This document shows, piece after piece, positions 16,508 to 25,860 of a stretch of 27,549 nucleotides of DNA. The translations under genes and the position numbers were made by a program. Every line of letters starts with the position of its first letter. The first letter of the stretch is position 1. The stretch comes from Alphaproteobacteria bacterium (GTDB lineage Bacteria > Pseudomonadota > Alphaproteobacteria > GCA-2731375): positions 1-27,549 of the forward strand of contig JANQKO010000487.1 of the NCBI GenBank assembly GCA_028281075.1, given 5' to 3'. Below the pieces are notes generated by a model. The model searched no databases, was not told the DNA's origin, and saw nothing but the letters and a program-made list of their open reading frames with translations.

Positions 16508-17557
16508 ATGCCGCGCGACGCCGTCAACGTCCTGGTGACCTGCGGCGGCGGGCCGGGCATCCTGGCCCAGGTCCAGTCGCTCGCCGGGTCGGCCAGGTAT
16601 CGGGCGCGTGTCGTGCTGGCCGACGTCAATCCGGCCTCGGGCAACATGTTCCTGCCCGAGGTCGACGCGCGCTACCAGATCCCGGCCTGCGATACGGACG
16701 CCTTCATCCCGGCGCTGCTGCGGCTGATCGACCGCGAGAAGATCGACTACCTCTATTCCGGCCTGGACGAGGAAATGCCGGTCATCGCGCGCCACCGCGC
16801 GGCCCTCGCCGAGCACGGCTGCCGGGTGCTGCTGCCGCCGGCGGCGGCGCTCGACCGGGCGCTCGACAAGCGCGCCACGCAGGAGGCGCTGGCCGGCAAG
16901 GTGACGATGCCGCGGACCTTCTATCTGGACGCCGGCTTCGACGCCGACGCGATCTACGAGGCGCTGGACGGCGCCGTCCTGTTCAAGGTGAACGCATCGC
17001 GCGGCGGCCGGCATATCTATATCCCGGAAGACCGGGACGAATACGACTTCGTCGCCAGGCGCGTGCGCCGGCTCATGCGCGAGCAGGATCTGGCGTTCAT
17101 GGCGCAGGCCTTCGTCACCGGCGATGAGTACAACGTCACCGCGCTGCACGACCTGGCCGGACGGCAGATCTACGCCGTCAGCCGGCGCAAGTTCGAGCGC
17201 CGGAAGATCAAGAGCACGACGACGGCGGCCGTGATCCATCACCGCGCCGACGTCATCGACCAGGCCGTCACGGCGTTGCGCGCGCTGGACCTGGCCCGCG
17301 GTTTCAGCAATGTCGAGATGATCGTTTCCGACCGCGACGACAAGCCGTACTTCATCGAGGTCAACGGCGGCCGCACGGCGGCCCAGGACATGAACCTGGT
17401 CGCGTCGGGCATCAATCTGACCGACCTGATGATCGATATTCTGCGGGGCGAGCCGGTGGCCGAGCGGCCGCATCCGAAAGACGGCATCGCCACGCTGAAG
17501 ATCCGACGCGACGTGATCGTCGACTATGCCGACATCGCGGCAATGCCGGTCCCGTGA
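16508..17557 (+). CDS. ATP-grasp enzyme, carbamoyl-phosphate synthase large-chain-like
   Basis: The 349-residue protein begins with a Rossmann-like pre-ATP-grasp domain (LVTCGGGPG), has a central lysine-rich ATP-binding region (LFKVNASRGGRHIYI), and ends its grasp fold with FIEVNGGRTAAQ, where E284 and N286 are the expected metal ligands. ATP-grasp enzymes of this kind join a carboxylate to an amine through an acyl phosphate. Its start follows the carbamoyltransferase stop with no gap, so the two are probably co-translated. Two roles fit: ligating an amino acid or carboxylate to an amino sugar, or supplying an activated group to the carbamoyltransferase. The C-terminal part is short compared with full carbamoyl-phosphate synthases. 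Substrate is unknown. Confidence 0.78.
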   Translation: MPRDAVNVLVTCGGGPGILAQVQSLAGSARYRARVVLADVNPASGNMFLPEVDARYQIPACDTDAFIPALLRLIDREKIDYLYSGLDEEMPVIARHRAALAEHGCRVLLPPAAALDRALDKRATQEALAGKVTMPRTFYLDAGFDADAIYEALDGAVLFKVNASRGGRHIYIPEDRDEYDFVARRVRRLMREQDLAFMAQAFVTGDEYNVTALHDLAGRQIYAVSRRKFERRKIKSTTTAAVIHHRADVIDQAVTALRALDLARGFSNVEMIVSDRDDKPYFIEVNGGRTAAQDMNLVASGINLTDLMIDILRGEPVAERPHPKDGIATLKIRRDVIVDYADIAAMPVP

Positions 17558-17575
17558 AGCACCCGTCGTTCAGCC

Positions 17576-17584
17576 GGAAGGAAG
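17576..17584 (+). promoter_or_regulatory. Ribosome binding site deciding a TTG start
   Basis: GGAAGGAAG lies in the 34-nt gap after the ATP-grasp gene, with its AAGGA core (17578-17582) 9 nt before TTG at 17592. It supports that TTG over the upstream ATG at 17526, which would lie inside the previous gene. Confidence 0.55.
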
Positions 17585-17591
17585 CAGCACA

Positions 17592-18569
17592 TTGGCGTTA
17601 TTCTCCGATCGCGTGACCATCATCGCCGAGGTCGGCTCGAACCATGACGGCGATCTGGCGCGGGCGGCGGCCCATATCGATGCCGCCGCCGCGTGCGGCG
17701 CCGATATCGTCAAGTTCCAGAGCTTCCTGGCCGACGAGATGGTCGCGCCCGGCAGCGAGCATTACGACATGCTCAGCCAGTTGCAGATGCCGGAAGCCTG
17801 GTATCCGGAACTGATGGCGCATTGCGCCAGCCGGGGGGTCAAGTTCCTGTCGACGGCCACCAACTTCACCAGCCTCGGCTGGATGGAGGCCCATGGCGCG
17901 GTCGGCTACAAGGTCGCCTCGGGCAACATCACGCACCGTCCGCTGATCGACCGGCTGATCGCCATCGGCAAGCCGGTCATCGTCTCGACCGGGCTGGCGA
18001 CGCTGGAGGAAATCGTCGCGCTTGCGCGCCACCTGCGCGCCGGCGGTCTGAGCGACATCGCCTTCCTGCATTGCGTCAGCAAGTACCCGACCCCGCCCGA
18101 GGCGATGCGGCTGAAGAACATATCGGTGCTGCGGAACATCCTGGACTGCCGCATCGGCTTCTCCGACCACTCCGAGGGCGCGCACCTGGCCGTCGCCGCG
18201 GTGGCGCTGGGCGCCCGCGTCGTCGAGAAGCACTTCTCGCTCGACAAGTCGGGCCTCAGCCCGGACCACGACGTGTCCATGCCGCCCGACGACTTCGCCC
18301 GGATGTGCGCGGCGATCCGCGAGACCGAGCAGGGCCTTTTCGCCGATTTCACGCCGGACCGGGACGGTATCCGGCAGATGCGACGGTCCCTGCATTTCAG
18401 CCGGGACCTGCGCGCCGGCGACACCGTCGCCGAGGCCGACATCAAGGTGACCCGGCCCGAGGACGGCCTGCTGCCGGCGGCGCTCGACTCGGTCCTGGGC
18501 CGGCGGCTGGCGCGCGACGTCAGCGCCGACGACCCGGTGCGCGGCGACGCCTTCGGGGACGCGGCATAG
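17592..18569 (+). CDS. neuB: Second NeuB-family nonulosonic acid synthase (standard architecture)
   Basis: This 325-residue protein has the plain NeuB layout: a barrel (AEVGSNHDGD at 12-21, K41-F-Q, STGLATLEE, FSDHSEG with H193, EKHFSLD with H214) and a C-terminal SAF domain from about 262. It should condense phosphoenolpyruvate with the sugar released by PseG. The loop after EKHF reads SPDHDVSMPPDDF, whose PDH resembles sialic/legionaminic synthases more than the PDS-FSL pattern I recall for PseI. So the product may not be plain pseudaminic acid. TTG at 17592 is the chosen start because of the strong upstream ribosome binding site; GTG at 17613 is an alternative. The next gene begins 4 nt after the stop. 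Confidence 0.9.
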   Translation: MALFSDRVTIIAEVGSNHDGDLARAAAHIDAAAACGADIVKFQSFLADEMVAPGSEHYDMLSQLQMPEAWYPELMAHCASRGVKFLSTATNFTSLGWMEAHGAVGYKVASGNITHRPLIDRLIAIGKPVIVSTGLATLEEIVALARHLRAGGLSDIAFLHCVSKYPTPPEAMRLKNISVLRNILDCRIGFSDHSEGAHLAVAAVALGARVVEKHFSLDKSGLSPDHDVSMPPDDFARMCAAIRETEQGLFADFTPDRDGIRQMRRSLHFSRDLRAGDTVAEADIKVTRPEDGLLPAALDSVLGRRLARDVSADDPVRGDAFGDAA

Positions 18570-18573
18570 CCCG

Positions 18574-20193
18574 ATGACGGCCCGTCCCCTCCCCCTCGCG
18601 GACAGCGCCGATCCGGCGCCGGCCGACGGCCCACGGTCGAGCGTGACGCTCGGCGCCGGATCGATCACGCCGGCCGGCATCGCGGACTTCCACTGGCCGG
18701 TGGCGCAAGCCGAGATGGAGGCGTTCCGGGACCGGGCACTGACCGGCCTGGCCGAGCGGGCACGGGCGTCGGGCGACAGCCTGGACCGCGACCTGCTGGG
18801 CATTACCGGGGTGTTCTTCGTGCTCCAGGCACTGACCCGCTTTCAGGCCGACGGCGCGCGCGAGCGGGCCATCGGCCGCGGCCGCCCGGTACCGGCGCTG
18901 CCGCCGGCGATGCAGAAATCGGCGTTCCGAAACGTCCCCGACATCCTGTCCCGCGGGCTGCCGTCGCGGCGCCCGTGGCTGGCGCCGGCGCGCGCCTTCC
19001 GCGACCGCAATCGGCGGCACGGCATCCCGCGATGGCATCTGCGCCCGGCGGACCCGCGCCGCCACATCATCTGCACCGTCGAAAGTCCGGTCGCGATCCG
19101 GCATGCGGCGAGCGCCGACCGTCCGGTGGTCTATCGCGGCTTCAACACCTGGTTCGGCCCGGTCGGCAGCGGCGACCGGCGCGCCTTCGCCGGCAGTGAT
19201 GCCGACAACCCGATGACGCGCGACCTGATCGATCTGATCGACGCCTGCTACCGCGCCGCCGACACGAGTTTCGGGGACACCACGCGGGAAGTTCTGACGG
19301 ACTGGCTGACGACCACGCTGGCCGCCGCGCGCTGGCACCTGGAAGCACTGCTGAAGCGCGAACGGCGGTTGCCGAAACACCTCTGGACCGGACCCGGCGG
19401 CAATGTCTGGGGCCGCTCGCTGCGCCATGCCGTGCGCCGGGCCGGCGGCCACATCACCAGCCACGACCACTGGACCAGCGTCGGCTTCCTGCGCGAGCAC
19501 CGCAAGGCCTGCATCGACCTCGATTGCTGCGATACCTACGTGACGATGACCGAGGAGCAGGCACGGGGCATTGCCGCGGGCGCCCGGCGCGACCACCTGA
19601 TCCAAGCCGGGCTGCCCGAACTGCGATGGATCGCGCCGCCGACGCCCGCGTCCACGCCGCCGGACCGGCCGGACGCGGCGGCGGCGCCCCGGACGCTGCT
19701 CTACGTCATGAACGGCTATTCCGGCGGCCGCAACTGGCTTTACCCGCAGGCGCCCGACACCGTGGCGATCGACTGGCAGGCAAGGCTGCTGTCGAACTTG
19801 CGGTCGATGGGATTCGAGATCATCCTGAAACCGCATCCGACCAGCGCCTTCCCCCCGCCGGAACAGCTTGCCGGCGCGGCCGGCATCGACATCGCCGACG
19901 GGCCGTTCGAAGCCGTCGCCGGGGACGCCGACGTCCTGCTGTTCGACCATCCGCTCAGCACCACCTTCGCGCACGCGCTGGGCATGGACCAGTCCGTGGT
20001 TTTCATCGACCTCGGCTTCGTGCCGTTCACGGCGGACGCCAAGGCGCTGCTTCGCCGCCGCTGCGCCATCGTCGAGGGCGGCGCCGACGCGGAAAACCGG
20101 CTGCGGATCGACTGGGACGCGCTGCGCGCGGCCATCGGCGAGGCGCCGGGCCTGCGCGACCCGTCCTTCTTCGACCGCTACTTCCGCTACTGA
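18574..20193 (+). CDS. GT-B-like transferase with HP and STT motifs
   Basis: The 539-residue protein has no close resemblance in its first 350 residues to anything I can name. Its C-terminal half looks like a GT-B nucleotide-sugar domain: LLYVMNGYSGGRNW, IILKPHPTS (H421-P422) and DHPLSTTFAHALG (S462-T463-T464). An HP motif followed by a Ser/Thr pair is the pattern of several bacterial sialyltransferase families that use CMP-sugars, so this is a reasonable candidate for the CMP-nonulosonic acid transferase. That reading is inference. It starts 4 nt after the second NeuB gene, which supports the link. The N-terminal region is rich in Arg, Ala and Pro; no signal peptide or membrane segment is evident. 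Confidence 0.65.
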   Translation: MTARPLPLADSADPAPADGPRSSVTLGAGSITPAGIADFHWPVAQAEMEAFRDRALTGLAERARASGDSLDRDLLGITGVFFVLQALTRFQADGARERAIGRGRPVPALPPAMQKSAFRNVPDILSRGLPSRRPWLAPARAFRDRNRRHGIPRWHLRPADPRRHIICTVESPVAIRHAASADRPVVYRGFNTWFGPVGSGDRRAFAGSDADNPMTRDLIDLIDACYRAADTSFGDTTREVLTDWLTTTLAAARWHLEALLKRERRLPKHLWTGPGGNVWGRSLRHAVRRAGGHITSHDHWTSVGFLREHRKACIDLDCCDTYVTMTEEQARGIAAGARRDHLIQAGLPELRWIAPPTPASTPPDRPDAAAAPRTLLYVMNGYSGGRNWLYPQAPDTVAIDWQARLLSNLRSMGFEIILKPHPTSAFPPPEQLAGAAGIDIADGPFEAVAGDADVLLFDHPLSTTFAHALGMDQSVVFIDLGFVPFTADAKALLRRRCAIVEGGADAENRLRIDWDALRAAIGEAPGLRDPSFFDRYFRY

Positions 20194-20213
20194 GACGGCA
20201 CGGCGCGACACCC

Positions 20214-20915
20214 ATGACCACATCCCCGCATAACGTTCTGGTCGTCGCGGCGCATCCCGATGACGAACTGCTGGGCTGCGGCGGCACCATCGCGCGGCAT
20301 GCCGGCGAGGGCGCCCGGGTCGACATCCTGATCGTCGCCGAAGGCGCCACCTCGCGTGACGCGGAACGGGATGCCGGGCGCCGCGACGCCGAGCTGGCCT
20401 CGCTGCGGCAGGCGGCGCAGGCGGCGGCGAAGACCCTTGGCGCCCGGCCGCCGCGGATGCTGGGCTTCCCCGACAACCGGCTCGACGGCGTCGCCCTGCT
20501 TGACATCGTGAAGGCGATCGAGGCCGTGGTCGCCGACACCGCGCCCGGCATCGTCTACACCCATCACGCCGGCGATCTGAACATCGATCACCGGATCGTC
20601 GCGCAGGCGACGCAAACCGCCTGCCGACCGTTGCCCGGCGCCGGCGTGAGGCGCGTCTATGCGTTCGAGACCCTGTCCAGCACCGAATGGTCGGACCCGG
20701 GCGCCCGCCCGACCTTCGCCGCCAACCACTTCGTCGAGATCACGGCGCAGCTCGAAACCAAGCTTGCCGCGCTGCGCTATTACACGACGGAGATGAAGGC
20801 GTTTCCGCATCCGCGGTCCGCCGATGCGGTCAGGGCGCTGGCGGCGCTGCGCGGCAGCACCTGCGGCGTCCCGGCCGCGGAAGCCTTTACCGTCGTCCGG
20901 CAGGTCGTGTCCTGA
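20214..20915 (+). CDS. PIG-L/LmbE-family N-deacetylase
   Basis: This 233-residue protein shows the zinc-binding signature AHPDDE (H14, D17) and the second ligand region DLNIDHR (H126), the complete metal set of the LmbE/PIG-L family. These enzymes remove acetyl groups from N-acetyl amino sugars or their conjugates. It follows the GT-B-like gene by 20 nt. It may deacetylate a sugar nucleotide, the nonulosonic acid or the finished glycan, freeing an amine for another substituent such as formyl. A second, longer family member lies at 26736 onward with a different N-terminus, so each probably has its own substrate. There is no signal peptide, so it is cytoplasmic. The substrate cannot be read from sequence. 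Confidence 0.87.
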   Translation: MTTSPHNVLVVAAHPDDELLGCGGTIARHAGEGARVDILIVAEGATSRDAERDAGRRDAELASLRQAAQAAAKTLGARPPRMLGFPDNRLDGVALLDIVKAIEAVVADTAPGIVYTHHAGDLNIDHRIVAQATQTACRPLPGAGVRRVYAFETLSSTEWSDPGARPTFAANHFVEITAQLETKLAALRYYTTEMKAFPHPRSADAVRALAALRGSTCGVPAAEAFTVVRQVVS

Positions 20916-20981
20916 GGTCGCGCCGGCCCGCGCCTTCCATCCGCTCAATCGCGAACGGCAGAGAAAGACCGACACCACGTC

Positions 20982-21790
20982 ATGGCTATCCTGATCTCCA
21001 AGACGGTGCAGGACACCTACCGGTTTCCGAACCATGCGCACCTGCACTTTCTCATCCGGCTCCGCCACCAGCGCGCGGCGGTGCGCAAACAGCTTGCCCG
21101 CATGTTCGGCCGCGCGCGCGAGGCACCCGCCGTGCGCTGCGAAGTCACCGACGGGCTGGAAGCGACATCGGCCTTCTTCGCCGAAAATAGCTGGGCCTTC
21201 GTCGAGAACGTCTTCGATGCCGATTTCCACCGGCGGCTGGTCGCGGACTGGCCGAAATTCTTCTATTTCGGCCCGATCAAGCACATCACCAAATCCTATG
21301 ACATCGGCTTCCAATGGTCCGGGCGGCGCCGGAACGAGCCCGCCTACATGGCCCAGAACCCGATCGTCGGCAGCCTCTACGCCTATCTGCAAAGCCCGGA
21401 ATTCGCCGACCGCGTGGCGCGCCTGTGCGGCGACGGCGTGGCGCGGGCCTGCTATTCGATCGTGCTGACGAAGTCCTATCCCGGCACCTCGGTCATCCCG
21501 CACCAGGATACGATCGCCGAAGAACCGGGCGGCGAGCACTTCGTCAATCTCGTCTTCTTCGTCGACGGCACCGGCGGCGAGCAGGCCGGCGGCCTCTGCA
21601 TCATGAACGATCCGGACTACCAGGACGTCGTCTTCGAACCCCGCAACCTGTCGAACACCATGCTGTTCTACAAGAGCGCCGCGCCGATCTTCCACGGCTT
21701 CAAACCGATGCGGTTCGGCACCCACCGCTGGACCGTCAACGCACAGTTCTGCGGCAGGGACTGGCTGGCCGAGGAGATCGCCGCCACCCC

Positions 21791-21794
<4 letters not shown>
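20982..21794 (+). CDS. 2-oxoglutarate/Fe(II)-dependent oxygenase
   Basis: The 270-residue protein carries the iron triad and co-substrate residue expected of 2OG-Fe(II) oxygenases: PHQDT (H174, D176), FHGF with H238, and HRW with R249 for binding 2-oxoglutarate. It probably hydroxylates a sugar or aglycone in the cytoplasm. The first 60 residues are basic and variable; the oxygenase fold seems to begin near ENSWAFVENVF. A 66-nt gap with only a weak GAGAAAG site precedes the ATG, and its stop overlaps the ABC exporter start as ATGA. That coupling suggests it acts on the exported glycan or its precursor. It is not a typical nonulosonate enzyme, so the modification may be unusual. Confidence 0.75.
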
Positions 21795-23545
<1,751 letters not shown>

Positions 23546-23575
23546 CCGGACGCAGGGAACGGCAGCCGGCCAGCC

Positions 23576-24946
23576 ATGTCCGATCGCAATCCGCTGAAGA
23601 CGGCGACGCGCTTCGTCGCCTGGAAAGGGCTCAACCGCCTCGTCCATGCCGGCGCCTACGCGACGCTGTCCCGCCTCCTCGCCCATGCCTGCCGCGAGGT
23701 GCTGCCGGACGGTCGCGTCCGGCGCCCGCGGGAGAAGCACGAAGACGACGGGCGCCTGACCGTGCTCGCGCTCAGCGCCGGCAATTTCCGTGGCGACCTG
23801 CCGGCGCTGGCGGCGACCGGACAGATCCGCGTGCTGCGGCTTCCGACCCACTGGCAGACCCGCCTGATCTATCAGTTCCACCGCCAGGGCCAGCCGATGT
23901 TGGATTATGTCAACCCGCCGGCGGGCCACCCCAACCGCCAGGTCAAGGCCGACCTGCGCGAGTTCTTCCGCGGCTTCCTGCCGGTGCTGTACCGCCGCCT
24001 GGGGGTCGACTGCGTCATCGGGCCGCATATCAACTATATCGCCGATGTCGACTGGGGCGCCGTGTCGGACGAGCTGGGCGTGCCCTACCTAGTCTTCCAT
24101 CGCGAGAACATGTTCGCGGCCGCCCAGACCCGCCGGCTGGTCAGCGACCGGACACGCCGCCTGGGCCGGTTCGAGGGCAGCCACATGGCGGTCCACAACG
24201 AGGTCAGCCGGCAACTGCATATCGATGCCGGCTACGTGGCGCCCGAGCGCATCAGCAGCCTCGGCTGCATCCGGATGGACGCCTTCATGGAACGCATCCG
24301 CGACGCCGGGCCACCACGCAACGACCGCCGGATGGTGGTGTTCTATCCGTTCGTTCTCGGACGCGTGTTCGAGCCCGAGCTCGCCGATTTCTTCCGCGAC
24401 GTGCACATGGCCCTGGTCAAGCTTGCCGTCGCCCGCCCCGACATCGACGTGATCATGAAGCCGAAGCCGAAGTTTCACGCCGTCTGGCGCGGCCTGCTGG
24501 ACCGGGCGCTCGACGAAACCGGCATCGACATCACCGGCCTGGACAACATGATCATCCGCGACGACCTTGACGTCCAGGAGCTGAGCCTGACGGCCGACGT
24601 GGTCTGCGGCCTCAACACCACGGCGCTGCTGGAAGCCGCCGTCGCCGGCCGGCCCGTCGTCATCCCCTATTTCGGCGACCTCGGGACACCGAAATACGAC
24701 GAGCGCCTGTTCTTCCGCGACGCCTTCGACCTGTTCGACATCGCCGAGTCGGCCGATGCCTTCACGGCGGCGATCCTCCGGCGGCTGCAGGACCCCGGGG
24801 CCGACGCCCTTGTCATGCGGCGGCGCCGCGAGCTGTTCGAGCGCTACGTCAATACGGCGGACGGACAGGCGACGGAACGGTATGTCGCCCTGCTGAAGAC
24901 GGTTCATGGCGACCGGCGCCCGGCGCCGGCGGAAACGGCGGCATGA
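23576..24946 (+). CDS. GT-B-type polysaccharide transferase (paralogue of 425-1795)
   Basis: This 456-residue protein is a diverged copy of the first transferase, with exactly the same length. Shared blocks include RLGVD, DWGAVSDELGVPYLVFHRE, HNEVS, LGCIRMDAF, ADVVCGLNTTALLEA (N347-T-T), GRPVVIP and RDAFDLFDIA. The HP position reads MKPKPKF around 294-300, different from both other GT-B proteins in the window. It probably transfers a sugar or related group during glycan assembly, perhaps to a different position from its paralogue. An AGGGAA site lies rather far upstream of the ATG (about 17 nt). The stop overlaps an 11-codon reading frame that leads into the methyltransferase gene. Confidence 0.75.
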   Translation: MSDRNPLKTATRFVAWKGLNRLVHAGAYATLSRLLAHACREVLPDGRVRRPREKHEDDGRLTVLALSAGNFRGDLPALAATGQIRVLRLPTHWQTRLIYQFHRQGQPMLDYVNPPAGHPNRQVKADLREFFRGFLPVLYRRLGVDCVIGPHINYIADVDWGAVSDELGVPYLVFHRENMFAAAQTRRLVSDRTRRLGRFEGSHMAVHNEVSRQLHIDAGYVAPERISSLGCIRMDAFMERIRDAGPPRNDRRMVVFYPFVLGRVFEPELADFFRDVHMALVKLAVARPDIDVIMKPKPKFHAVWRGLLDRALDETGIDITGLDNMIIRDDLDVQELSLTADVVCGLNTTALLEAAVAGRPVVIPYFGDLGTPKYDERLFFRDAFDLFDIAESADAFTAAILRRLQDPGADALVMRRRRELFERYVNTADGQATERYVALLKTVHGDRRPAPAETAA

Positions 24947-24978
24947 CCCGCCGCGACGGATCGGGGCGGCGGCGTTGA
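24943..24978 (+). other. 11-codon minicistron linking two genes
   Basis: ATG at 24943 overlaps the transferase stop as ATGA, the usual junction in this locus, but the frame ends after 11 codons at TGA 24976-24978. That stop in turn overlaps the TTG at 24975 proposed as the FkbM start. It may be a coupling device, or the true methyltransferase start with a one-base shift in the GGGGCGGCGGCG tract. Confidence 0.35.
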
Positions 24979-25808
24979 TCGCCACCATCCGCCGGCTGCG
25001 CCACGGACCGCTGCGGCAGTTCGCGCCGCTCTGGGTAGCCCTGGGTAGGGTCTATCGGGCATTGCAGCGCCGCCTGCCGATCGCCACCACCGTGGCCATG
25101 CGGATCGGCCCCCACGGTCCGTTCCGGCTGGACGGCAGATTCGCCTTCAGCAACTTCGAAGCCTGGGGCGGCGGCAAGAATGCCGGGTTCCTCGCCTGCA
25201 TCGAGAGCTGCGCCAACGGCCGCTGCTTCCTGGACATCGGCGCGCATATCGGTCTCGTATCGCTGCCGGCGGCGCGCGTCATGGCTGCGACCGGACGGGT
25301 CGTCGCCTTCGAGCCGGCCGCGTTCAACCGCAAGATCCTGCAGCGTCACGTGCGCCTGAACGAGGCCCGCAACATTGAGGTGGTGGGCGACCTGGTCGGC
25401 GACCGGGACGCCGAGGAGATCCCGTTCTTCGAGCAGGACACCGACTATCCCATGAACTCGGTCGCCGGCGCCGACGGCGAGGGGCGTTTCGTCAAATCCC
25501 TGAAGCGGCAGGTCTCGATCGATTCCTTCTGCGAGGGCCGCGACCTGTCGCCCGACGTCATCAAGATCGACGTCGAGGGCGCGGAACTGGCGGTGCTGGA
25601 AGGCGCCGCCGCGACGATCCGGAAATGCCGGCCGGTGATCTTCCTGAGCGTGCATCCCCGCCAGTTGCGCATGCTGGGCGTCGAGCCGCGCCAGGTCGCC
25701 GCGCTGGTGGCCAAGCTCGGCTATGACAGCTACGACAGCGACGGCCACCAAGCCGATCCGGTCGGCGGGAATGAATACATCCTGCGCCCGCGGGCCGCGG
25801 ACGCCTGA
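24975..25808 (+). CDS. FkbM-family SAM-dependent methyltransferase
   Basis: The product of about 277 residues contains the SAM-binding motif FLDIGAHIG at 85-93, the following AFEP at 111-114, and the family's KIDVEGAELAVLEGA block, all typical of FkbM methyltransferases that O-methylate sugars or polyketides. A basic, hydrophobic N-terminus may associate with the membrane. The start is uncertain: TTG at 24975 follows a GGGGCGG tract and overlaps the minicistron stop, while an ATG at 24906 would overlap the upstream gene by 41 nt and add a basic tail of 23 residues. Fifty-two bases separate it from the sulfotransferase. It probably methylates a hydroxyl on the glycan; the exact position is unknown. 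Confidence 0.83.
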   Translation: MIATIRRLRHGPLRQFAPLWVALGRVYRALQRRLPIATTVAMRIGPHGPFRLDGRFAFSNFEAWGGGKNAGFLACIESCANGRCFLDIGAHIGLVSLPAARVMAATGRVVAFEPAAFNRKILQRHVRLNEARNIEVVGDLVGDRDAEEIPFFEQDTDYPMNSVAGADGEGRFVKSLKRQVSIDSFCEGRDLSPDVIKIDVEGAELAVLEGAAATIRKCRPVIFLSVHPRQLRMLGVEPRQVAALVAKLGYDSYDSDGHQADPVGGNEYILRPRAADA

Positions 25809-25860
25809 CATCCGGCCGTTTCCCGCTCCCACTCCCGCCATTCCGCAACGCCCCTAGCGC

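Noticed and set aside
14552..17473. A 973-codon minus-strand open frame
   Set aside because: It runs antisense to the ComA-domain, carbamoyltransferase and ATP-grasp genes, which have clear family motifs. Long antisense frames are common in GC-rich DNA, and this one shows no domain.
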